Shown: positions 52,087-60,073 of the stretch, piece after piece
Numbering within the stretch: position 1 is the stretch's first letter
Layout: each line of letters begins with the position of its first letter
DNA from: Arcobacter acticola
GTDB lineage: Bacteria > Campylobacterota > Campylobacteria > Campylobacterales > Arcobacteraceae
Assembly: GCF_013177675.1 (NCBI RefSeq)
Contig: NZ_CP042652.1
Span: 1,798,001 to 1,862,000 of the forward strand
Direction of reading: 5' to 3'
DNA: 64,000 nt
Made by a program: the position numbers and the translations under genes
The notes under the pieces: model-generated
Told to the model about the DNA's origin: nothing
The model's input: only the letters and a program-made list of their open reading frames with translations
Databases searched by the model: none

Positions 52087-53019
52087 TTACTCAAATCTCT
52101 TCAAATACAAATCAATATTCTCTTTCACTTTACTTTTCAATTTATCAGGCTCAATAACCCCAATAAAAGGAAGATACCTTTGAATAGTAGGAATTATCTC
52201 CATATAATCTGTAATCATTAGTTCTATATCACAAGATTCATCATCATAGATTTTTAATACTCTTTGTGATTTATTTAGTGGTTTTCGCATGACATATCTT
52301 GATACTTCTTTATCAAGAAAGAGTTGAACTAAGATAGGTTCATTTTCTGGTTTATAGTAGGCACTTATGGCATTTTCAAAAGAGTTTATTTTTTCTTCAT
52401 CAAATCTAAAGTTTGAGTGTAATACTTCTATATCTTTAATAGTATTTAGATGGAAAGTTTTTATTTTATTATCAATTGGCTCAAATATGATTAGATACCA
52501 AAATCCCTCAAGGTTTAGAATTTTAAGAGGATATATTTCTCTATTTTTCTTATTATAAAAGCATTTGATAATAGATTTTGACTCTATTGCATTTTTAATT
52601 TGAATTATTTCATTTTTAAAGTTATCTATTTTTTCTATTGAGCTTGTTTGATAAAGTTTATTTGTTAATTCATCTTCAAATTTTAGAAATAGACTATCAA
52701 CTTTTGGGGATAAATCAACATCACTATATTTATCTTTTGATTTATTTTTTAATATTGCAATTATTGCTAATTCATCAGAGCTAAACAAAGTTTTTGTTAA
52801 AAAGTTGTTTTTAGCTTTATAGGTTTTAGAAGAGTAATTATAATAGATCTTATCATCTACAAATAAAGGCAAGATATAATCTTTAAAATCACTTTGAATG
52901 ATTTTTTTACTTACACCTAATCTTTCAACAAGATTTGGTGTTGATAAATCATAGCCTTTATTTAACAATTCTAATATAGCTGATAGTCTATTTATTCTAA
53001 TACTAAAATCCATTTTCAT
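52087..53019 (-). CDS. WYL-domain HTH regulator
   Basis: A protein of about 310 residues. A winged helix (INRLSAILELLNKGYDLSTPNLVERLGVSKKIIQSDF) is followed by the WYL domain with LNLEGFWYLIIFEPIDNKIKTF near residue 180 and the WCX-like C-terminal extension. WYL regulators sense nucleotides or ligands and often control defence operons. I placed the start at ATG 53019, because TATAAT at 53047-53042 would make an upstream start untranscribed. It is followed by the nuclease gene, probably in one operon. Confidence 0.85.
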   Translation of the reverse strand: MKMDFSIRINRLSAILELLNKGYDLSTPNLVERLGVSKKIIQSDFKDYILPLFVDDKIYYNYSSKTYKAKNNFLTKTLFSSDELAIIAILKNKSKDKYSDVDLSPKVDSLFLKFEDELTNKLYQTSSIEKIDNFKNEIIQIKNAIESKSIIKCFYNKKNREIYPLKILNLEGFWYLIIFEPIDNKIKTFHLNTIKDIEVLHSNFRFDEEKINSFENAISAYYKPENEPILVQLFLDKEVSRYVMRKPLNKSQRVLKIYDDESCDIELMITDYMEIIPTIQRYLPFIGVIEPDKLKSKVKENIDLYLKRFE

Positions 53020-53041
53020 CTTTGATAATAATTTATTAATT

Positions 53042-53073
53042 ATTATATCTACCAAATGACTCTCAATTGACTC
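53042..53073 (-). promoter_or_regulatory. WYL-gene promoter with two GAGTCAWTTG repeats
   Basis: Minus strand: GAGTCAATTG (53073-53064), one A, GAGTCATTTG (53062-53053), five bases, TATAAT (53047-53042). Same layout as 44914-44945. If the regulator binds its own promoter, these are its probable operators. Confidence 0.7.
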
Positions 53074-53116
53074 TTTTTTATCTAAATTCATAAAATATTT
53101 TTATAATTAGATATTT

Positions 53117-53452
53117 TTACACTAATCCTGTAAACAATATTTTACACTTAATACTATTTTCAACTAAATCTTCATTAATAGCTGTTCCAAAGATTACTTC
53201 ACAATTTTCATCACAATTGTCATTTATAAAACCCATAATATCATTTACGATTAATAAAGAGCTATTAGGTAAAATCTCAAACTCAACCCAAATACCTTTT
53301 GCAGCTTTTAATTCATTAGAAAACTCATTTTTAATATCTGATGTTATATTATCTTCAACATTAAAAATCTTAACATAACCAGCAACTTTTCCTATTTTTG
53401 ACAAGATTACTTGTAAATCTTGTAAATCAGTATTTGTAGTATTTAAATTCAT
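53117..53452 (-). CDS. FtsZ C-terminal-domain-only protein
   Basis: A 111-residue protein. It resembles FtsZ from the T7 (synergy) loop onward: NTDLQDLQVILSKIGKV matches NxDxxD followed by the helix, KGIWVEFEILPNSSLLIVNDIMGFI and VIFGTAINEDLVENSIKCKILFTGL match the C-terminal beta domain. The GTP-binding N-terminal domain and the tail that binds ZipA/FtsA are absent. It may bind the plus or minus end of FtsZ and modulate filament growth; that is inference. AGGAGAACAAA precedes the ATG. Confidence 0.65.
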   Translation of the reverse strand: MNLNTTNTDLQDLQVILSKIGKVAGYVKIFNVEDNITSDIKNEFSNELKAAKGIWVEFEILPNSSLLIVNDIMGFINDNCDENCEVIFGTAINEDLVENSIKCKILFTGLV

Positions 53453-53544
53453 TTTGTTCTCCTAGATTGTTTATATAGTGAAATTATAAACTAGGTGAAT
53501 TACTTAGGTTGGGGATTTAGTGAAATTTAGGAAAAGGAAAAACT

Positions 53545-53568
53545 AACTTGAGAATAAATTCCCAAGTT
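53545..53568 (-). terminator. Hairpin after the cupin gene
   Basis: AACTTGGGAAT and ATTCTCAAGTT (minus strand) pair with one G-A mismatch, just downstream of the cupin stop codon. Confidence 0.55.
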
Positions 53569-53577
53569 GATTTTATT

Positions 53578-53931
53578 TTATAACATAGTGATCTTATCTT
53601 CTTTTGTAGTAATCATACATAAAAACTCATATTCGCTACCATAACAGGCTTCATAGTTATGTTCTACTCCTGCTGGAATGTAAATAAAATCTCCAGCTCT
53701 TGCGTGATACTCTTCATCACCTACAATAACCTTTGCTTCACCTTTTAAAACATATTGTTGGTGTTGTATTTCATTGATATGATTTGGCATAGAACCATCA
53801 ACTGCCAGGGTAACTTTTCTAACAATAAAATCTTTATCCTCTTTTGGAGTTAAAACAGCAATTGAGGCATTTACAGTTTTTGGAATACAAGTTGATTCAT
53901 AAACGTCTGAATTATTACAATATTTGTTCAT
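53578..53931 (-). CDS. Small cupin-domain protein
   Basis: A 117-residue cupin. The two metal motifs are partly visible: HQQYVLKGEAKVIVGDEE (His/Glu region) and DFIYIPAGVEHNYEACYG (late His). A single N-terminal Cys pair is present. The ligand is unknown; such proteins are dioxygenase-like or ligand-binding. AAAGGATAGAT precedes the ATG. Confidence 0.82.
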   Translation of the reverse strand: MNKYCNNSDVYESTCIPKTVNASIAVLTPKEDKDFIVRKVTLAVDGSMPNHINEIQHQQYVLKGEAKVIVGDEEYHARAGDFIYIPAGVEHNYEACYGSEYEFLCMITTKEDKITML

Positions 53932-53993
53932 ATCTATCCTTTTTTTTAATTGTTTATAATTGTAATTATAACTCTTTTTAAGAATAAAATGTA

Positions 53994-54410
53994 TTAAAAT
54001 ACAAAAGCAATATCAGCAATACTAATATTGTAAATATTTATTTTAACTCCATCACTATCAACAACATTGTATGAGATAATCAATTCATTTGGATTTTCTA
54101 TAGTTTGATTCTCTTCAGCAAATTTTACATATTTATCATAATCAATAACGCTATAAATAAATTTTGCTTTTTCTTTAAATTTTTCATTATTTATATATCT
54201 TACATAAACTTCTTCGTATGTTTTGGGATCATATTTATCATAAAAATTCTTCTTATACATTAGCTCACAATAAGCAGCTTTTTTAGAATTTGTTGAAGAG
54301 TATTCTAAATAATCATCTGCAATAATTGACTCTAAACTTTCATGTATTTCAAATAGATTATACTTTTTATATCCATCTTCATTTGATATTTCAGCTGTTG
54401 TTCTAATCAT
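53994..54410 (-). CDS. Hypothetical protein
   Basis: A protein of 138 residues starting MIRTTAEISNEDGYKKYNLFEIHESLESIIADDYLEYS. No transmembrane segment or recognised domain is visible; it is charged, with Tyr- and Glu-rich helices. I used ATG 54410 because AGGAATAAAA is upstream; the frame to 54512 would add a hydrophobic, non-family-like extension. Role unknown. Confidence 0.6.
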   Translation of the reverse strand: MIRTTAEISNEDGYKKYNLFEIHESLESIIADDYLEYSSTNSKKAAYCELMYKKNFYDKYDPKTYEEVYVRYINNEKFKEKAKFIYSVIDYDKYVKFAEENQTIENPNELIISYNVVDSDGVKINIYNISIADIAFVF

Positions 54411-54728
54411 TTTTATTCCTAATTTTTTATTTGATTTTAGCATATTCTTTGTTATAAACACATAATTAATTTTTAATATGTATAATCTTATATAATTATA
54501 AATAGATAACAATATATATTGTTTTTTGATATAATTTCATATAAAGTTAATGCATATTTTATATAGTATTTTTGAGAAAAATTATTTTTCTATTTCTACC
54601 TTATATATAGCTTTTATTTAGTATTATCATTACATTTTAAATACTATTTATATATCTATTAATGTTTATATATTGTATAGTATAAATATTTTATATAAAG
54701 TACTATTTTATAGCTTTATTCTAATTTA
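54411..54728. other. Extremely AT-rich spacer
   Basis: No reading frame of note between the hypothetical gene and hypF. A 16-bp palindrome AACAATATATATTGTT lies at 54508-54523, and TATAAT-like boxes occur on both strands, so it probably holds the promoter of the hypothetical gene. No G/C-rich terminator was found for hypF. Confidence 0.5.
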
Positions 54729-56972
54729 TTAGATTTTATGATAGATTTGCCCAATACTAAGACCACCATCATTAGCTGGAATATCAATATTAAAATAAAA
54801 TTCCCTACCCTGCTTTTCAAATTTATCAATTAAAATTTCTAATAAAATTCTATTTTGAAAAACTCCTCCACTAATTACCAAAGGAAGATTTTTATAAGTG
54901 TTTGATAAATCTTCTATAATCTTAACTATTGTATTTATAAACTTTGAACAGATTAATTTCTTATCATTATCTAAAATTATTTCTTTTATCATCAAAGATA
55001 AATCTATTTGATTATGTGATATTTCATAAGAATAATTCTCTTTTATTGAAGCCTCATAGTATTGTTCTATTTGTAAGCCTGTTTCACCCTCATAACTTTG
55101 GGTTTGTAAAATATCAGCAAATGATGCAAGTGCATCAAATAAACGTCCTATAGAGCTTGTAAGAGGTGTATTTAAAGCTTTTTGCCACATTGTATGAAAC
55201 ATTTTTATTTCATTTATTTTAAAAGCTTTTACACAAGAATTATCCATAAGTAGTATTTCATCTAAGGTAAAATTATCAAATAGTAGACTCAAAGCCACTC
55301 TTTTGGGCTCTTTTACTGCCATTTCCCCACCAAGAAGTTTGAAGTATTTAATATGATTTACTCTTTTGTATGTACTTTTATTTGCTATAAAAACCTCACC
55401 ACCCCAAATATTCCCATCATCACCATACCCTGTACCATCAAATGCTATTCCTAAAACCTCTTTATCAAGTTTATGCTCAGCCATAACAGAAAGAATATGA
55501 GCATAATGATGCTGAACTTGAACAAGTTCTATTTTAGGATTAATATTTTTAAGTTTAAATGCAAACTTTGTGGACTCATAATTTGGATGTTTATCACAAA
55601 CAATAATCTGGGGTTCAAAGTCATAAAAATTTTTAAAAGTGTTAATTGTTCTTTCAAAATATTCAACAGATTCAATAGAGTTTAAATCTCCAATATGAGG
55701 AGATAAAATTAAGTTATTTTCAAAGGCTAAACTAATAGTTGACTTTTGATTTGCACCCATTGCTAAAATCTTTTTTTCTAATTTATTTTCTAATTTTATA
55801 GATGTAGGAGCATAACCTCTTGCATTTCGTAGCTTTATATTTCTATTTCTAACAACTTGTATAACTGAATCGTCACAAGCGTTTACAATATCTCTATTAA
55901 AATCAAGTATAAAGTCTACAATATGTTCTAATTTAGCAAAAACTTCATCTTTATCTTTGATTATTGGTTCATCTTTTAAATTAGCACTAGTGGCTATAAT
56001 TGGGCCATCTAAATACTTAAAAAGCAAATGATGTAAAGGTGTATAAGATATAAAGCATCCTATACGATTTACATTTGGAGCAATTTTACTTGATAAAGCT
56101 GTATTTCCTTTTTTATTTACTAAGACAATTGGTTTTTCTTTTGATGATAAGATTTCTTCTTCTTTTAAAGTGATATTTGTATATTCTTTAATACTCTTTA
56201 AGTCTTTAAACATAACCGCGTAAGGCTTAGTTGGTCTATTTTTATTTACCCTTAATTTATTTACACTTTTTTCATTTAAAGCATCACAAATCAAGTGAAA
56301 ACCACCCATTCCTTTTATAGCTATAATAAAGCCTTTCTTTATCAAAGTAGCTACTTCTTTAATAGCTTCATTATTGTATTTAATAATATCTCTATTAGAA
56401 CTATACAAAGTTAAATTAGGGCCGCATTTTTCACAAGAAATTGGTTGTGCATGATATCTTCTATTCCTTGGATCTTTATACTCTTTTTTACAGTCTTCAC
56501 ACATTTCAAAGCTTGCCATTGATGTGTTTACTCTATCATAAGGAACTGTAGTTATAATAGAGTATCTAGGACCACAATTTATACAATTTGTTAAACAATA
56601 GCTATATCTAAAGTTATCCAAATCATTAATATCATCAATACAGTCATCACAAATAGATATATCAGGAGATATTATTGTTGATTTGCTATTGCAGTTAAAA
56701 CTCTCAACTATTTCAAAGTTTTTATACTCTTTTTGATTTATTATTTCTTTTATTTTTAGCTTATGTATAATTGCTAGTTTAGGAGGGTTTAGTTCAAGTT
56801 CCTTCATGAAATTTATAGCCTCTGATTCTAAACAATAAAGAAGAATATTAACTCCCCTATCGTCATTATTTACCCAACCTTTTATATTATGTTTTATTGC
56901 TAGATTATAAACAAAAGGACGGAAACCAACACCTTGAACTATCCCTGTAATTTGAATAAGAAATGACTTCAT
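54729..56972 (-). CDS. hypF: Carbamoyltransferase HypF
   Basis: HypF transfers carbamoyl from carbamoyl phosphate to HypE for cyanide-ligand synthesis. The 747 residues show all modules: acylphosphatase-like (TGIVQGVGFRPFVYNLA), two zinc fingers (CDDCIDDINDLDNFRYSYCLTNCINCGPRYSI and CEDCKKEYKDPRNRRYHAQPISCEKCGP), the YrdC-like domain (AIKGMGGFHLICDA, NKNRPTKPYAVMFKD) and the Kae1-like domain (VQHHYAHILSVMAEH, AFDGTGYGDDGNIWGGEVF, VISGGVFQNRILLE). It stands 34 kb away from the other hyp genes and apparently has its own transcription unit. Confidence 0.96.
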   Translation of the reverse strand: MKSFLIQITGIVQGVGFRPFVYNLAIKHNIKGWVNNDDRGVNILLYCLESEAINFMKELELNPPKLAIIHKLKIKEIINQKEYKNFEIVESFNCNSKSTIISPDISICDDCIDDINDLDNFRYSYCLTNCINCGPRYSIITTVPYDRVNTSMASFEMCEDCKKEYKDPRNRRYHAQPISCEKCGPNLTLYSSNRDIIKYNNEAIKEVATLIKKGFIIAIKGMGGFHLICDALNEKSVNKLRVNKNRPTKPYAVMFKDLKSIKEYTNITLKEEEILSSKEKPIVLVNKKGNTALSSKIAPNVNRIGCFISYTPLHHLLFKYLDGPIIATSANLKDEPIIKDKDEVFAKLEHIVDFILDFNRDIVNACDDSVIQVVRNRNIKLRNARGYAPTSIKLENKLEKKILAMGANQKSTISLAFENNLILSPHIGDLNSIESVEYFERTINTFKNFYDFEPQIIVCDKHPNYESTKFAFKLKNINPKIELVQVQHHYAHILSVMAEHKLDKEVLGIAFDGTGYGDDGNIWGGEVFIANKSTYKRVNHIKYFKLLGGEMAVKEPKRVALSLLFDNFTLDEILLMDNSCVKAFKINEIKMFHTMWQKALNTPLTSSIGRLFDALASFADILQTQSYEGETGLQIEQYYEASIKENYSYEISHNQIDLSLMIKEIILDNDKKLICSKFINTIVKIIEDLSNTYKNLPLVISGGVFQNRILLEILIDKFEKQGREFYFNIDIPANDGGLSIGQIYHKI

Positions 56973-57160
56973 ATAACTCCAAAAAAATTTATATTTTTAT
57001 TATAAAAGATTATTCCTTTACTAATGATATTTAATAAAATCTGTAAATTTATAATTTAACTTACTATTTGTAGAAATTGACATGATATTTATATAATTGT
57101 CTATTCACTTATTTTCTTTTATCTCTTATAATCTCACATATAAAAAAAAAAGGAAATATT

Positions 57161-57838
57161 ATGAATATACTAATTGTACTTACATCACATGATAAACTAG
57201 GAAATACACAAGAAAAAACAGGTTTTTGGCTAGAAGAATTCGCATCACCTTACTACACACTACTTGATGCAGGAGCAAATATAACAATTGCAAGTCCAAA
57301 AGGTGGGAAACCGCCACTTGATCCAAAAAGTGACGCAGCTGATTTTCAAACAGAATCAACTAAAAGATTTAAAGCAGATGAAAAAGCAAATGAAGTATTA
57401 GCAACTACAGTTAAACTTTCAAGTGTAAAAGAAAGCGATTTTGATGCTGTTATGTATCCAGGAGGTCATGGACCACTATGGGATTTAACAACAGATTCTG
57501 ATTCTATAGCATTAATTGAAGCCTTTGTAAAAGCTGATAAACCCGTAGCTTCTGTATGTCATGCACCTTCTGTTTTATTAAATGTAAAACTATCAAATGG
57601 TGAGTATTTAGTAAAAGGTAAAAAAGTAACTGCTTTTAGTAATACAGAAGAAGAAGCTGTTCAATTAACAGATATTGTTCCATTTTTACTAGAAGATGCT
57701 TTACAAAGTAAAGGTGCTATTTACTCAAAAGTTGATGATTGGCATTCATATGCAATTACTGATGGCAAACTAATTACTGGTCAAAATCCAGGTTCTTCTC
57801 AAGCTGTTGCTAAAGAACTTTTAAAACTTCTTGCATAA
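57161..57838 (+). CDS. DJ-1/PfpI-family protein (Hsp31-like)
   Basis: A 225-residue class I glutamine-amidotransferase-like protein. The nucleophile elbow is VASVCHAPSVLL with Cys and His near residue 130, and YPGGHGPLWDL near 104 supplies the conserved Gly-His. The N-terminus (ILIVLTSHDKLGNTQEKTGFWLEE) is typical of the Hsp31/PfpI group, which act as glyoxalase III, deglycase or chaperone. AAAGGAAATATT precedes the ATG. Glyoxal detoxification would fit with the neighbouring AraC/alcohol dehydrogenase pair, but this is inference. Confidence 0.9.
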   Translation: MNILIVLTSHDKLGNTQEKTGFWLEEFASPYYTLLDAGANITIASPKGGKPPLDPKSDAADFQTESTKRFKADEKANEVLATTVKLSSVKESDFDAVMYPGGHGPLWDLTTDSDSIALIEAFVKADKPVASVCHAPSVLLNVKLSNGEYLVKGKKVTAFSNTEEEAVQLTDIVPFLLEDALQSKGAIYSKVDDWHSYAITDGKLITGQNPGSSQAVAKELLKLLA

Positions 57839-57845
57839 ATTACAT

Positions 57846-57866
57846 AAGGACTTATTTTAAGTCCTT
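57846..57866 (+). terminator. Terminator of the DJ-1/PfpI gene
   Basis: AAGGACTT and AAGTCCTT arms around ATTTT, followed by TTTTTG. Confidence 0.75.
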
Positions 57867-57942
57867 TTTGTAGAAATACACATAATTTATCAATACTCTA
57901 ACAAACTTTCTACTATAATGAATAAAAAAATTTGGAAATCTT

Positions 57943-58818
57943 ATGAACCATAAAATATTAGAAGAAGTAAATAAACTTGTAAAAGAAAACTCATTAACTA
58001 GAACGAATATAAAAGCCGTAAACTTATATAAAACTACAACTTTTTTACCACGAACTCCTTTGACTTATGATTTTTGTTTAGTATTTGTTTTACAAGGAAA
58101 AAAAATAGGTTATCTTCCAAATAAAAGATTTGAATACGACTATAAAAACTATCTAGTAGTGCCAGCTGCCCTTCCCTTTGAGTGTGAAACCTATGCTTCG
58201 AAAGAAGAGCCTTATACTTGTATTTTAATAAATATTAATAGAGATATTATGCATGAAATCATCTCTTGTATTTCAAAAGAAGAATCAAAAAACTGTAAGT
58301 CTGTACAAATGGCAATTTTTCAAGATAAAGTTACTCAAGACTTAGAAAACTCTATTTATAGGCTATTAAAAATACTTCAATCAAAAGAAGAATCAGCTAT
58401 TTTAGGTGATTCAATATTAAGAGAAATTTATTATAGAATTGCAATTGGTGAAAATTCTCACTTTTTACATAAAATGTTTTTAGAAAATAAAATGGAATCA
58501 AAGATGACAAGAACACTAAAAATCATACATAATAAATACAATGAGCATCTTGATATTCCAACTCTAGCAAAAGAAGAAGATATGAGTGTATCGTCATTTC
58601 ATACACACTTTAAAAAAGTAACAAGTCTTAGTCCTTTGCAATATATTAAAAAAATACGACTAAATAAAGCCAAAGATTTATTAACAAGAAATAATTTACA
58701 AGTAAATGAAACAGCCTATGCAACAGGATATGAGAGTTCTTCGCAGTTTTCGAAAGATTTTAAGAGTTATTATGGATATCCACCAAAAGAGGCAAAAGCC
58801 TCTTTTGAGATTGTTTAA
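57943..58818 (+). CDS. AraC-family transcriptional regulator
   Basis: A 291-residue regulator: an N-terminal cupin-like sensing domain (YKTTTFLPRTPLTYDFCLVFVLQGKKIGYLP) and two C-terminal HTH motifs (LDIPTLAKEEDMSVSSFHTHFKKV and LQVNETAYATGYESSSQFSKDFKSYYG). It converges on the iron-containing alcohol dehydrogenase gene and is a likely regulator of it or of the upstream DJ-1 gene, a layout common for YqhC-YqhD. The end of its coding region carries a terminator hairpin. Confidence 0.9.
   Translation: MNHKILEEVNKLVKENSLTRTNIKAVNLYKTTTFLPRTPLTYDFCLVFVLQGKKIGYLPNKRFEYDYKNYLVVPAALPFECETYASKEEPYTCILININRDIMHEIISCISKEESKNCKSVQMAIFQDKVTQDLENSIYRLLKILQSKEESAILGDSILREIYYRIAIGENSHFLHKMFLENKMESKMTRTLKIIHNKYNEHLDIPTLAKEEDMSVSSFHTHFKKVTSLSPLQYIKKIRLNKAKDLLTRNNLQVNETAYATGYESSSQFSKDFKSYYGYPPKEAKASFEIV
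58784..58807. terminator. Terminator inside the end of the AraC gene
   Basis: Perfect 10-bp arms CAAAAGAGGC and GCCTCTTTTG with loop AAAA, within the last 35 bases of the coding region; it can serve both this gene and the convergent dehydrogenase gene. Confidence 0.7.
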
Positions 58819-58830
58819 AGCTTATTTTGA

Positions 58831-59976
58831 CTATTTCATAGCCATTTTAAGAATTTTTTCACAAATATCTAAAGTGATATTCTGGTTTTCACCAATAGCT
58901 ATCATTCCATGAGCTTCTAGAGATGGAATGATATTTTCAATAACTTTATTATCAACTGTTTCATAATCGTTTAGATTTGTAGTAACACCAACGCTGTGAT
59001 ACATATTTTCAATAGCAACAATAACTGCTTCATTATCATTTTTGATTCCAAAAACATTTTCACCCATTTGTGCTAGTTTTTCACTTTTTTGTTCAATCAT
59101 AACTCTTAATAAAGAAGGTTGAACAACAGCTAAACTTTGTGCATGATCAACTCCATAAAAGGCTGTTAATTCATGTCCTATCATATGTGTAGCCCAATCT
59201 TGTGCTACACCTGAACCTATAAATCCATTTAAAGCTTGATTTGCAAGAAGCATTAGGTTTTCTTCCCAAACTGCATCTTTTCTATTGTCCCAAGTACTTG
59301 CTAGTTTTGCTAAACCTCTTAAAATAGTTTCAGCATAACCATCATGAAGCAATGATGTATTTGGACATGTTAAATACTGCTCACAAGTATGAACAAAGGC
59401 ATCAACTAAACCATTTGCTAGTTGTCTATCTGATAATGTACTCATTACACTTGGATCTAATACTGCAAATAATGGAGAAACAAAAGGTGATGCGAAAAAT
59501 CTTTTTTCATTTGTAGATTTTTTTGATACAACTGCATTTGTATTTGATTCGCTCCCCGTTGCAGGTAAAGTTAAAATAGCACCAAGAGGTAAAGCTTTTT
59601 CAATAGTTGCAGTTCCACACAAGAAGTCCCAACCGTCACCATCATATAGTGAAGCTGCTGCTATATATTTTGAACCATCAATAACAGAACCACCACCAAC
59701 AGCTAAAATAAAATCAACTTTTTGCTCTTTTACTAAAACAACTGCTTTACTTAGTGTTTCATAAGATGGATTTGCTTCAACTCCTGAAAACTCAATCCAA
59801 TTAAAACCTTCAAGTGCAGATTTTACCTCATCATACACACCATTATTTTTAATTGAACCACCACCATAAACCACTAATATTTTATTACCTTTACTTAAAT
59901 GTTTAACTATTGAAGCAATTTGACCTTTTCCAAAGTGAATTGCTGTTGGGTTTGAATAATCATATACTAAACTCAT
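58831..59976 (-). CDS. Iron-containing alcohol dehydrogenase (YqhD-like)
   Basis: A 381-residue type III alcohol dehydrogenase that reduces aldehydes with NADPH in the YqhD branch. Seen: the cofactor motif AVGGGSVIDGSKYIA near residue 95, TGSESNTNAVVS, and the metal ligands in LVDAFVHTCEQYL (Asp, His) and MIGHELTAFYGVDHAQSLA (two His). I used ATG 59976, with AAGGAAATATCA upstream, rather than the ATG five codons before it. It is opposite the AraC gene. Confidence 0.92.
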   Translation of the reverse strand: MSLVYDYSNPTAIHFGKGQIASIVKHLSKGNKILVVYGGGSIKNNGVYDEVKSALEGFNWIEFSGVEANPSYETLSKAVVLVKEQKVDFILAVGGGSVIDGSKYIAAASLYDGDGWDFLCGTATIEKALPLGAILTLPATGSESNTNAVVSKKSTNEKRFFASPFVSPLFAVLDPSVMSTLSDRQLANGLVDAFVHTCEQYLTCPNTSLLHDGYAETILRGLAKLASTWDNRKDAVWEENLMLLANQALNGFIGSGVAQDWATHMIGHELTAFYGVDHAQSLAVVQPSLLRVMIEQKSEKLAQMGENVFGIKNDNEAVIVAIENMYHSVGVTTNLNDYETVDNKVIENIIPSLEAHGMIAIGENQNITLDICEKILKMAMK

Positions 59977-60073
59977 TGATATTTCCTTCATATTTTTTAA
60001 TTTATGTATTATAGAAGAAAATTATACTAATAAGAATAGCTATTTCTTTAAATTATATGTTAATTCCTACAAA

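Noticed and set aside
53020-53091. Longer WYL protein beginning at 53091
   Set aside because: This stretch contains the shared GAGTCAWTTG repeats and TATAAT, so it is promoter sequence; the family-like protein begins at ATG 53019.
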